From contig JAFMJK010000108.1 in the NCBI GenBank assembly GCA_017853515.1, forward strand, positions 1 to 7,275: a stretch of 7,275 bases of DNA, read 5' to 3'. Made by a program: the position numbers and the translations under genes. This DNA is from Chthoniobacterales bacterium (GTDB taxonomy: Bacteria > Verrucomicrobiota > Verrucomicrobiia > Chthoniobacterales > JACTMZ01). How positions within the stretch are numbered: position 1 is the stretch's first letter; every line of letters begins with the position of its first letter. Below are positions 1 to 7,043 of the stretch, piece after piece. The notes under the pieces are model-generated. The model had not been told where the DNA came from. It worked only from the letters and a program-made list of their open reading frames with translations, and did not search any database.

Positions 1-5
1 TTGGT

Positions 6-23
6 ATCACATCTCTCTGTGAT
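6..23. repeat. Short hairpin in the left-edge intergenic stretch
   Basis: A perfect 6-base inverted repeat (ATCACA, 6-base TCTCTC loop, TGTGAT) lies about 80 bases past the stop of the leftward carboxypeptidase-like gene. Just beyond it, two near-identical 8-base units (ATCAGTGC at 22-29 and ATCCGTGC at 31-38) sit side by side. No T-run follows the stem on the minus strand, so a classical intrinsic terminator is not supported. Bases 1-102 otherwise show no coding region I can defend. The hairpin could be part of a genomic repeat cut by the window edge, or chance. Confidence 0.3.
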
Positions 24-102
24 CAGTGCCATCCGTGCTATTTGCCCACGGGCTGCGTCGCCAAGCCTCCGCTGTGGTTGGATTCTTCTGAATCGTTCCG
101 GC

Positions 103-921
103 TCAGAGCAGTCCGTTGGCGTGGAGCGAGAAGAGCAGCGCGGCCTCGACCCAAAACAGTTCGTTTTTTCCGCCGAGCACCACGCCGTAAATGGTGAGCC
201 CGTTTTCCTCCCAGCTGGCGACGAGGCAGTGTCCCGCCGCGCCGGTGTAGCCGATCTTCATGCCGGTGGCGTTCGGGTGGCGGTGCAGCACGCGGTTGGA
301 GTTGCGCAGCGTGTGCGATTTGCCCTTGGCGTCGCGCCAGGGGAGGAATTTTGTGCGGACGGTTTCGCGAATGAGCGGATCGCGTGCGGCGGCGCGCGCG
401 ATGGCGGCCATGTCGCGCGCCGTGGAATACTGGCCCGAGGCGGAGAGGCCGCTGCTTGTCTTGAAAAGCGAATTCTTCGCTCCGATCTGCCGCGCGAGCT
501 GCGTCATTTTCACCCCGAACGCCGCTTCGCTCCCCGCATTGTCGCGCGCGAGGGCGCGGGCCGCGTCGTTGGCGCTCAGCACGAGCATGGCTTGGAGCAA
601 CTGCCGTCTCGTGTAGGTGCCGCCGACCGAATGGGGCAGTTTGGTCGGGCTGCAGCTGGCGTCCGCCGCGGTGATGGTCACGGGTTTGTCCAGATTGCCG
701 GCGCGGGTGATGACCATGGCGGTGACGAGTTTCTGCACGCTGGCCACTTCGCGTCGCAGGTCGGGGTTGTGGGCGAAGAGCACTTTGCCCGAACCGTCGG
801 TGATGATCATGGCATCGCCGCCGACCGAGACGGCGCTGCCCGGCTTTTTCGGCGCGGCGAAGGCGCAGACGATGGATGCGAAAAGGACCCCGAGGCAGAC
901 GAAAGGTTTCAACCGATTCAC
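103..921 (-). CDS. Family S11 D-alanyl-D-alanine carboxypeptidase-like protein (PBP5/DacF-type, KIG variant)
   Basis: A 272-residue exported protein of the serine penicillin-binding family S11. Known members remove the terminal D-Ala from peptidoglycan pentapeptides in the periplasm. An N-terminal hydrophobic signal segment (about residues 6-22) is followed by the SxxK motif SVQK (Ser61 nucleophile, Lys64), the SAN motif at 116-118, the family-typical NSN at 207-209, and GMKIGYTGAAGHC around 220-232. That last segment holds the third motif, but it reads Lys222-Ile-Gly instead of Lys-Thr-Gly. The protein ends soon after the catalytic domain, so the C-terminal PBP5_C domain is missing, as in shorter S11 proteins. 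I chose the GTG at 919-921 because it overlaps the stop of the upstream lipoprotein gene as GTGA and puts the signal peptide at the very N-terminus. An upstream ATG at 979-981 would add 20 residues unlike a signal peptide. No clear Shine-Dalgarno is present, so expression probably depends on translational coupling. Family assignment is firm; activity is uncertain because of KIG. Confidence 0.9.
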   Translation of the reverse strand: MNRLKPFVCLGVLFASIVCAFAAPKKPGSAVSVGGDAMIITDGSGKVLFAHNPDLRREVASVQKLVTAMVITRAGNLDKPVTITAADASCSPTKLPHSVGGTYTRRQLLQAMLVLSANDAARALARDNAGSEAAFGVKMTQLARQIGAKNSLFKTSSGLSASGQYSTARDMAAIARAAARDPLIRETVRTKFLPWRDAKGKSHTLRNSNRVLHRHPNATGMKIGYTGAAGHCLVASWEENGLTIYGVVLGGKNELFWVEAALLFSLHANGLL

Positions 922-1277
922 TGTTGGGTATAGGGCGGCCGGAAAAGAAGGCGTTGCGGGATGGGGTCGCCTCCGCGCCACCTCTTGGTTTCGACAAAGC
1001 GGTTGTTCGGCGTGGAGACCGAGATGGAATGAATCACGCTCGGCGGTCCCTGCCAGCGGCCGTCCGGGGTGGACGGCACGGAGATTTTCATCGGTGTGGC
1101 GCCCATGTATTCGCCGCCCATTTCGACGACGCAGCTGCGGGGAAGGCTGAGGACTTCGACGGTTCTTTCCGACGGCACGGCTGCGGACTCAACCACGGAA
1201 CCGCGTCCGCCGCATCCGGACAAGGCCAGAGCGGCGCAGGCACCGGTCAGAAACAGAACTATTTTTTCGGCGCGCAC
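918..1277 (-). CDS. Small lipoprotein with a PEGA-like domain
   Basis: A 119-residue protein beginning with a basic/hydrophobic signal (MRAEKIVLFL, first codon GTG) and a lipobox LSGC whose Cys22 would be lipidated, so it is expected to be membrane-anchored in the periplasm. After a short linker, residues about 38-70 (RTVEVLSLPRSCVVEMGG, then EYMGATPMKISVP) match the pattern of PEGA domains: a strand, Pro, a Val-rich strand, Gly-Gly, then G-x-TP. PEGA domains occur in surface and envelope proteins; a catalytic role is not expected. The C-terminal region (about 71-119) is not recognised. The start is the GTG at 1275-1277. The frame stays open further upstream to an ATG at 1380-1382, but that would overlap the preceding gene and bury the signal peptide. 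Its TGA overlaps the GTG of the carboxypeptidase-like gene (GTGA), which suggests co-translation and a related envelope role. The lipoprotein call is good; the PEGA call is by pattern only. Confidence 0.75.
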   Translation of the reverse strand: MRAEKIVLFLTGACAALALSGCGGRGSVVESAAVPSERTVEVLSLPRSCVVEMGGEYMGATPMKISVPSTPDGRWQGPPSVIHSISVSTPNNRFVETKRWRGGDPIPQRLLFRPPYTQQ

Positions 1278-1341
1278 GGCACCTATTGGTTGCTGCGTTG
1301 CCCCGGGTGCGCGAGCAAATTCGGCGTGCCTCGTTTTCCGC

Positions 1342-1968
1342 TCAGAGCTTGGCCTGGGCCGGTGAACCTCCGGCGGCCGCATGGCGGCGCTCGGCTTCCT
1401 TCACGATGGCGTCGACCGTCTTGGAGGCTTCCTTGAGGGCTTGTCCGCGGAGGCCGGCCACCAGTTTTGTCGCGGGTTCGACGTGGTTGGCATAGCAGAT
1501 GACCGCGGTGTCGCCGTGCGGTTCGACGCGCAGTTTCCCGACGGCGGATTTGGCGAAGAGAGACTCGAGCAGATTCCAGTGCACGGTGTAACCCTCGGGC
1601 GTCTTCTCGTAGCGGTTGCGCACGAGGTAGCTGATGGTGAAGAGCACGGGCAGTTTCACCGTGTAGCGGACGTCTTTGGTGTTGCCGTCCGGCTCGTGTT
1701 CGACCACGGCGGACTTGAGGTTCGCGATGAAGCTGTTGGCGTTTTCGTAATCGAGGAAGAGTTCCGTCACGCCCTGGGGGGTGGCATTGACTTTGCGGTA
1801 GATGCGCACTTCCGGCCAGATGGCGCCGGGTTTTTCGATGGTGGTGAGCACGTTTTCGCCGGCTTCGAGCTTCGCTTGGTCGGCGGGGGTCAGTTCCCCG
1901 ATCATCTCGGCGCGGAGCAGGGAGCCCGGCACAAGGAACAGGGAGAATATGGCGATGAGCTTGCGCAT
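1342..1968 (-). CDS. Exported SRPBCC/START-like domain protein
   Basis: A 208-residue protein starting MRKLIAIFSLFLVPGSLLRA, a convincing signal peptide with likely cleavage after Ala20. The mature part alternates strands and ends in a long amphipathic helix (about residues 165-195, rich in Ala, Lys, Glu and Val). Segments such as EVRIYRKVNATPQGV, LFLDYENANSFI, VRYTVKLPVLFTISYLVRNRY and YTVHWNLLES resemble the SRPBCC (START/polyketide cyclase-like) hydrophobic-ligand fold. In that fold a beta-grip wraps a C-terminal helix, and its ligands are typically lipids or other apolar molecules. No catalytic residues can be named, and the ligand is unknown. I prefer the ATG at 1966-1968 over one 12 codons upstream because it puts the signal peptide at the N-terminus. 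Neither start has a clear Shine-Dalgarno. It is the first gene of the leftward group, 64 bases ahead of the lipoprotein gene, and diverges from trmD across an 80-base spacer in which I could not identify a credible promoter. Confidence 0.75.
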   Translation of the reverse strand: MRKLIAIFSLFLVPGSLLRAEMIGELTPADQAKLEAGENVLTTIEKPGAIWPEVRIYRKVNATPQGVTELFLDYENANSFIANLKSAVVEHEPDGNTKDVRYTVKLPVLFTISYLVRNRYEKTPEGYTVHWNLLESLFAKSAVGKLRVEPHGDTAVICYANHVEPATKLVAGLRGQALKEASKTVDAIVKEAERRHAAAGGSPAQAKL

Positions 1969-2048
1969 GGAACAGTAGACAGGGGACCGGAGTTGTTCGT
2001 TCATTCGTTAACTGGTTGCCCGCGTCCGGCCATGGTAGCAAGTGCTTT

Positions 2049-2720
2049 GTGCAGATCGACATTCTTACTCTGTTCCCCTCCATGGGAGAGGGGATTTTGG
2101 GCGAAAGCATGCTCCGCATCGCGCGGGAGAAGGGCTTGGCCGACATCCGCTTGAGGAATCTGCGCGACTGGGCGCCGGGCAAGCACCACGTGACCGACGA
2201 ACCGCCCTACGGTGGCGGCGCCGGCATGGTCATGAAGGTCGAGCCCATTGCCGCTGCTTTGGACGAACTGCGCCGCCCGGAATCGCGGGTGGTTTTGCTT
2301 TCGGCGCAGGGTGCGCGCTTCGACCAGTCCGCCGCGCGCCGGCTGTCCGCGGAGAAACATCTCATCATGATCTCGGGCCACTACGAGGGCGTGGATCAGC
2401 GCGTGGCCGACCACCTTGCCGACGAGGAAATTTCCATCGGCGACTACGTGCTGACCAACGGCACGCTCTCCGCGCTTGTCGTGGCCGATGCGGTCGTGCG
2501 GCTCCTGCCCGGCGTGCTCGGCGACGAGCAATCCGCGGCGGACGAATCCTTCTCGCACGGTCTGCTCGAATATCCGCAATACACGCGTCCCGCCGAATTC
2601 CGCGGATGGAAAGTGCCGGACATTCTGCTTTCCGGGCACCACGCGCAGATCGAGGCTTGGCGCCGCGCGCAAGCGAGGGAACGCACGCGCATGCGGCGGC
2701 CGGATTTGGAGGGGTCGTGA
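2049..2720 (+). CDS. trmD: tRNA (guanine37-N1)-methyltransferase TrmD
   Basis: A 223-residue SPOUT-family enzyme that transfers a methyl group from S-adenosylmethionine to N1 of G37, next to the tRNA anticodon. The modification prevents +1 frameshifting and is usually essential. Diagnostic segments in order: IDILTLFPSM at the N-terminus, PPYGGGAGMVMK, LLSAQGARFDQ, SGHYEGVDQRV, ISIGDYVLTNGTLSA, VVRLLPGVLGDEQSA, LLEYPQYTRP and ILLSGHHAQIEAWR. The trefoil-knot region and the C-terminal tRNA-binding domain are both present; the C-terminus ends shortly after RRPDLEGS, a little shorter than E. coli TrmD. The GTG at 2049 (read as Met-Gln-Ile-Asp) matches the family's usual N-terminus; a TTG at 2016 would add 11 unlikely residues. 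No Shine-Dalgarno is evident. Several pocket residues differ from the E. coli/Haemophilus pattern (see findings). The usual partners rpsP, rimM and rplS are not adjacent; an efflux operon follows instead. Identity is firm. Confidence 0.96.
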   Translation: MQIDILTLFPSMGEGILGESMLRIAREKGLADIRLRNLRDWAPGKHHVTDEPPYGGGAGMVMKVEPIAAALDELRRPESRVVLLSAQGARFDQSAARRLSAEKHLIMISGHYEGVDQRVADHLADEEISIGDYVLTNGTLSALVVADAVVRLLPGVLGDEQSAADESFSHGLLEYPQYTRPAEFRGWKVPDILLSGHHAQIEAWRRAQARERTRMRRPDLEGS

Positions 2721-2744
2721 CACCGCAAGGCATCCGTGTAGATT
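2717..2744 (+). promoter_or_regulatory. Possible sigma-70-like promoter for the efflux operon
   Basis: GTGACA at 2717-2722 (5 of 6 matches to TTGACA) and TAGATT at 2739-2744 (4 of 6 to TATAAT) are separated by 16 bases and lie just ahead of the adaptor ATG at 2773. Transcription would begin about 2750, giving a leader of roughly 20 bases. The -35 box overlaps the trmD stop codon. The match is by eye and such pairs arise by chance. The alternative is readthrough from trmD across the 52-base gap. Confidence 0.22.
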
Positions 2745-2772
2745 CATACGGACGTTTAGCCGTCGCGCCGCC

Positions 2773-3903
2773 ATGAAGTTCAAACCTTACCTCTACGCCG
2801 CAGGCATCCTCGTCCTCATGGTGGGTGCGGTGGCCGGCACCAAGGCGCTGCAGATCGGAAAACTGATTTCGTCCGGCAAAAAAGGAGGTCCGCCCGTCGA
2901 AACGGTGAGCACGGCTGCCGTGGTCGCCGAAAAATGGGAAAGATCGGTCGAGTCGGTCGGCTCGCTCCGCGCCGTGCAGGGCGCCGACCTGAGCACGGAA
3001 TCCTCGGGCGTGATCGCGAATATACTTTTCGAAAACGGGCAAGAGGTGAAGAAGGGCGACCTGCTCGTCGAACTCGACCACGAGACCGAATCGGCCAATC
3101 TCCGCTCCGCCGAGGCCGAGGCCGATCTGGCGCGCACCGTCTACGAGCGGACCAAACGCCTGCGCGTCAACAACACCGTCCCGCAGTCGGACCTCGATGC
3201 GGCCGAGTCGCAGTTGCGCAAGACAGCCGCGCTGGTCGAACAACTCAAGTCCACCATCAACAAGAAGCAACTCAGCGCGCCTTTCTCCGGTCGTCTCGGC
3301 ATCCGCGAGGTGAACCTCGGACAATTTGTCGACAACGGCGACAAGATCGTCTCGCTGCAGTCGCTCGATCCGATCTTCGTCGATTTTTTGCTCCCGCAAC
3401 AACTGATCGCCGGGCTCGCGGTCGGCCAGCCGCTCGAGTTGATCACCGATGTCTATCCCGGCCGAAGTTTCGAGGGCAAACTCACCGCGATCAATTCGGA
3501 GATCGATCCGGTGACGCGCAATATCCGCCTTCAGGGCACGCTGCAAAATGCGGACGGCGCGCTCCGTCCCGGGATGTTCGCGCGGGTCATCCTCACGCTC
3601 GGTGAAGCGGAGGAGGTGGTCTCCGTTCCCGCCACGGCTTTGATCAGCGCGCCTTACGGCGACTCGGTTTTCGTGCTCGAGACGGAAACGGCCGAGGAGG
3701 GCGCGTCGCGCACCGTGGCGCGCCAGCGTTTCATCCGCACGGGCCGCGCGCGCGGCGATTTCGTTTCGGTCACGCAGGGGGTCAAGCCCGGCGAAACGGT
3801 CGTGACCGCCGGCGCCTTCAAGCTGCGCAGCGGCACGCCGGTCGAGGTGAACAACGACCTCGCCCCGCAGCCCGAGCTCGCGCCGACCCCGCCCGACTCA
3901 TGA
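2773..3903 (+). CDS. RND efflux periplasmic adaptor (membrane fusion protein, MexH/MdtA-like)
   Basis: A 376-residue adaptor linking an inner-membrane RND pump to an outer-membrane channel. An N-terminal hydrophobic segment (about residues 7-23) serves as anchor or signal; there is no lipobox Cys. Next come the first half of the lipoyl-like domain (about 63-105, with STESSGVIANILFENGQEV and KKGDLLVELD), a coiled-coil hairpin (about 105-165, Glu/Ala/Arg-rich with DLDAAESQLRKTAALVEQL), the returning lipoyl half (APFSGRLGIREVNLGQFVDNG), a beta-barrel domain (LDPIFVDFLLPQQLI and TRNIRLQGTLQNADGALRPG) and the membrane-proximal domain. The length and the fingerprint LRPGMFARVILTLGEAEEVV are typical of MexH-type adaptors. 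The ATG at 2773 puts the anchor at the N-terminus, though no Shine-Dalgarno precedes it. The end overlaps the pump start as ATGA, so the two are translationally coupled. The last sense codon is TCA, a codon otherwise avoided here, apparently forced by the overlap. Substrate cannot be inferred. Confidence 0.94.
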   Translation: MKFKPYLYAAGILVLMVGAVAGTKALQIGKLISSGKKGGPPVETVSTAAVVAEKWERSVESVGSLRAVQGADLSTESSGVIANILFENGQEVKKGDLLVELDHETESANLRSAEAEADLARTVYERTKRLRVNNTVPQSDLDAAESQLRKTAALVEQLKSTINKKQLSAPFSGRLGIREVNLGQFVDNGDKIVSLQSLDPIFVDFLLPQQLIAGLAVGQPLELITDVYPGRSFEGKLTAINSEIDPVTRNIRLQGTLQNADGALRPGMFARVILTLGEAEEVVSVPATALISAPYGDSVFVLETETAEEGASRTVARQRFIRTGRARGDFVSVTQGVKPGETVVTAGAFKLRSGTPVEVNNDLAPQPELAPTPPDS

Positions 3904-6900
3904 GCATCCGGAAAACGTCGAGACACGGCGGCGACTCGGCCTTCACGGACCTTTTTATCCGCCGCCCGGTGTTGGCCGTGGTCGCGGCCTTGCTCATTCT
4001 CGTTGCCGGGGGGCAGGCCCTGCTTTCGCTCAACGTCCGCCAATACCCGCGCAGCGACAACGCCTCGGTCACCGTCACGACGGTCTACATCGGCGCCAAT
4101 GCGGACCTCGTGCGCGGATTCATCACCGTCCCGCTCGAACGCGCCATCGCGGGTGCGGACGGCATCGACTACATCGAGTCGCAAAGCTCGCAGGGCCGCT
4201 CGCTCATCACCGCGCGGCTCAAACTCAACTACGACCCGAACAAGGCGCTGGCCGAGATCGGATCCAAAGTCGACCAGGTGCGCGGCGATCTTCCGCCCGA
4301 ATCCGAGGTTCCGGTGATCAACATCGAGAACGCCGATTCGCAGCGCGCCGCCGCCTACCTGCGCTTCGTCTCCGATATTCTCCAGCCCAACGAGGTCACC
4401 GACTACCTCGCCCGCGTGGTGCAACCGCGCCTCACCGCCATCCCCGGCGTGCAACGCGCCGAAATTCTCGGAGGCCGAGTCTTCGCCATGCGCATCTGGC
4501 TCAAGCCCGAGCGCATGGCCGCGCTGAACATCAGCCCCGCGCAAATCCGGCAGGCATTGGCCGGGAACAATTATCTTTCCGCCGTCGGACAAACCAAGGG
4601 CGCGCTCGTCACGGTCAACCTCACCGCCAACACCGATCTGCGCACGCCGGAGGAATTCCGTGAACTCGTCCTCCGCGAGAGCGGTGGCGCCGTGGTGCGT
4701 CTCAAAGACGTGGCCGACGTGGTGCTCGGCGCGGAAGACTACGACTCGGAAGTGCGCTTCTCCGGCGAGAAGGCCGTCTTCATGGGGATCTGGGTGCTGC
4801 CCAACGCCAACGCGCTCGACGTCATCCGCGAAGTGCGCAAGGAACTGGAGGAAATCAAAGCGGAGCTTCCCGCCGGTATGGAAGCAGGCATCGGCTACGA
4901 CTCGACGGTCTACATCAACGATGCCATCGGCGAGGTCGTCAAAACGCTGGCCGAGACGCTGCTCATCGTCGTGGTCGTCATTTTTCTTTTTCTCGGATCG
5001 CCGCGCGCCGTGCTCGTTCCCGTGGCGGCCATTCCGCTGTCGATCATCGGCGCGTTCTTTCTCATGCAGGTGGCCGGATTCACGATCAATCTCCTCACGC
5101 TCCTCGCCATCGTGCTTTGCGTCGGCTTGGTCGTGGACGACGCCATCGTCATGGTCGAAAACATCGAGCGTCATGTCTCCCGGGGCATGCCGCCGCTCGA
5201 TGCCGCTTTGCGCGGGGCGCGCGAACTGATCGGGCCCGTGGTCTCCATGACCGTGACGCTCGCCGTCGTCTATGCGCCGATCGGTCTGCAGGGCGGCCTG
5301 ACCGGAACGCTTTTCCGCGAGTTCGCCTTCACCCTGGCCGGCGCGGTGTTCGTATCGGGCATCGTCGCGTTGATCATTTCGCCGGTGATGAGCGCCAAGC
5401 TGCTGAAGCCCGGGATGGAGGAGCGCGGTTACGCGCGCGTCGTGTCGCTTTTCTTCGCGCGGTTGCGCAGTGCCTACGGGCGCGCGCTGGACAAAGTGTT
5501 CGCTTCGCGCCCCGCGGTTTATTCGGTATGGGCCGTTCTCGCTTTGCTTTGCCTCCCCATGTTCAAGATGTCGCCGGGCGAACTGGCGCCGTCCGAAGAC
5601 CAAGGCATCATCTTCGGCATCGTCGACGCGCCGGCCAACGCCACGGTGGAGGAAACGGCGCGCTACGCCGCCGCGGCGAACGATATTTATTTCGGCGAAC
5701 CGGAGACGGATTTCAGCTTCCAACTCACGCAGGCTTCGTCGGGCTTCAGCGGCATGCGGCTCAAACCGTGGAGCGAGCGGGAGCGCACGCCGAACGAGAT
5801 TTTGCCCGGGCTTTCGGCCAAGCTGGAAAAAATCCCCGGGATCAGTGTGCGCGCCGTCACGCCGCCCGCGCTGCCCGGCGGCGGCAACTTTCCCGTCGAG
5901 TTCATTCTCGCCTCCACGGCGGAACCGGAGCAGATCCTCGAGATCGCGCGCCAATTGCGGGATAAGGCGGCGGCCAGCGGCATGTTCGCCTTCCCGCCGA
6001 TCATCGACACGAAGATCGACCAGCCGCAGGCCGAGATTGTCATCGATCGCGACAAGGTCGCCTCCATGGGGCTCGATTTGCGCCAGGTCGGCGAGGACGT
6101 CTCGGCCATGGTCGGGGGGAATTATGTCAATCGCTTCAGCATCGGCGGACGCAGCTACAAGGTCATCCCGCAGATCAAGCGGGCCGGGCGTCTCAACCCC
6201 GGCCAGATGGAAAGCATTTATGTCACCGGTCCGGACAACCGTCTCATTCCGCTCGGGTCCGTGGCCACGATCAAGGAATCCGCCCAGCCGCGCTCGCTCA
6301 ACCGCTTCCAGCAACTCAATGCGGTGAAGTTGAGCGGTGTGGCCATCCGGCCGCTCGACCAGGCGCTGCGTTTTCTCGAGGATGCAGCGGCGCAGATCAT
6401 GCCGCCGGGTTATGTCATCGACTACACCGGCGAGTCCCGCCAGCTGCGCGCCGAGGGCGACAAATTCCTTCCCGCGCTGGCGCTCGCCCTTTTGCTCATA
6501 TTTTTGGTCCTCGCCGCGCAATTCAACAGCTTCCGTGATCCGCTCATTATCCTGCTCGGCTCCGTCCCCTTGGCCATGTTCGGGTCGCTCGTCTTCACTT
6601 TCCTTAAGATGCCCGCGCCCAATGTGCCGTTCTGGACCGACGGGTGGACCACCACGCTCAACATCTACTCGCAGGTCGGTTTGGTCACTCTCGTCGGCCT
6701 CGTCGCCAAGAACGGTATCCTCATCGTGGAGTTTGCCAACCAGTGCCAGCTTCGCGGCCTGAACAAACTCGCCGCGGTGCGCGAGGCGGCGCGCGTCCGT
6801 TTGCGGCCCGTGCTCATGACGACCGTGGCCACGGTGGCCGGACACTTCCCCCTGGTGCTGGTCAGCGGGGCGGGTGCGGCGGCGCGCAATTCCATCGGTC

Positions 6901-7043
6901 TCGTCCTCGTCGGCGGCATGGCGATCGGCACGATCTTCACGCTTTTCATCGTGCCTTGTCTTTATGTCCTGCTGGCCAAGGATTCGGCCAAGTCGCGCGC
7001 CGCTGCTCCCGTCGCCGCCACCCCGGTGCCGGCGGGTGTGTGA
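3900..7043 (+). CDS. RND multidrug efflux pump, inner-membrane permease (AcrB/MexI-like, HAE1-type)
   Basis: A 1047-residue proton-driven exporter, matching the usual 1020-1060 residue length of the AcrB family. The N-terminal TDLFIRRPVLAVVAALLILV holds TM1 (about 24-43). TM2-TM4 lie at about 349-366, 370-390 and 395-420. The large periplasmic porter loops follow TM1 and, in the second half, the TM segment around 541-560 (VYSVWAVLALLCLPMF). The proton-relay residues are all present: Asp413 and Asp414 in GLVVDDAIVMVENIERH (AcrB D407/D408), Lys937 in GLVAKNGILIVEFAN (AcrB K940) and Thr974 with Arg967 in VRLRPVLMTTVA (AcrB T978/R971). These point to an active antiporter. The ATG at 3900 overlaps the adaptor stop, and the protein carries about 13 extra residues before the conserved FTDLF start. 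A loop of roughly 17 residues at 903-919 between TM9 and TM10 is longer than in AcrB. No outer-membrane factor gene follows. Organic-compound efflux is the family expectation; heavy-metal (CusA-type) features were not seen. Confidence 0.96.
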   Translation: MSIRKTSRHGGDSAFTDLFIRRPVLAVVAALLILVAGGQALLSLNVRQYPRSDNASVTVTTVYIGANADLVRGFITVPLERAIAGADGIDYIESQSSQGRSLITARLKLNYDPNKALAEIGSKVDQVRGDLPPESEVPVINIENADSQRAAAYLRFVSDILQPNEVTDYLARVVQPRLTAIPGVQRAEILGGRVFAMRIWLKPERMAALNISPAQIRQALAGNNYLSAVGQTKGALVTVNLTANTDLRTPEEFRELVLRESGGAVVRLKDVADVVLGAEDYDSEVRFSGEKAVFMGIWVLPNANALDVIREVRKELEEIKAELPAGMEAGIGYDSTVYINDAIGEVVKTLAETLLIVVVVIFLFLGSPRAVLVPVAAIPLSIIGAFFLMQVAGFTINLLTLLAIVLCVGLVVDDAIVMVENIERHVSRGMPPLDAALRGARELIGPVVSMTVTLAVVYAPIGLQGGLTGTLFREFAFTLAGAVFVSGIVALIISPVMSAKLLKPGMEERGYARVVSLFFARLRSAYGRALDKVFASRPAVYSVWAVLALLCLPMFKMSPGELAPSEDQGIIFGIVDAPANATVEETARYAAAANDIYFGEPETDFSFQLTQASSGFSGMRLKPWSERERTPNEILPGLSAKLEKIPGISVRAVTPPALPGGGNFPVEFILASTAEPEQILEIARQLRDKAAASGMFAFPPIIDTKIDQPQAEIVIDRDKVASMGLDLRQVGEDVSAMVGGNYVNRFSIGGRSYKVIPQIKRAGRLNPGQMESIYVTGPDNRLIPLGSVATIKESAQPRSLNRFQQLNAVKLSGVAIRPLDQALRFLEDAAAQIMPPGYVIDYTGESRQLRAEGDKFLPALALALLLIFLVLAAQFNSFRDPLIILLGSVPLAMFGSLVFTFLKMPAPNVPFWTDGWTTTLNIYSQVGLVTLVGLVAKNGILIVEFANQCQLRGLNKLAAVREAARVRLRPVLMTTVATVAGHFPLVLVSGAGAAARNSIGLVLVGGMAIGTIFTLFIVPCLYVLLAKDSAKSRAAAPVAATPVPAGV

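Noticed and set aside
1..7. TTGGTAT at the left edge also found inverted (ATACCAA) at 7049-7055, as possible element ends
   Set aside because: Seven bases shared over 7 kb is expected by chance, and nothing else supports an element spanning the window.
1..933. A 310-codon plus-strand frame over the carboxypeptidase-like gene
   Set aside because: It is an in-register shadow of the S11 gene, with biased composition and no domain; the minus strand has signal peptide, SxxK and SxN motifs.
1969..2048. Divergent promoters in the START-like/trmD spacer
   Set aside because: No pair of -35 and -10 boxes with acceptable spacing was found on either strand; GTTAAC and the GTTC-like repeats there are too short to interpret.
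1381..2154. A 257-codon plus-strand frame across the START-like gene into trmD
   Set aside because: It is in register antisense to the START-like gene and runs into trmD in another frame; no domain seen.
2365..3546. A 393-codon minus-strand frame opposite trmD and the adaptor gene
   Set aside because: It spans two well-supported plus-strand genes and has no coherent protein features.
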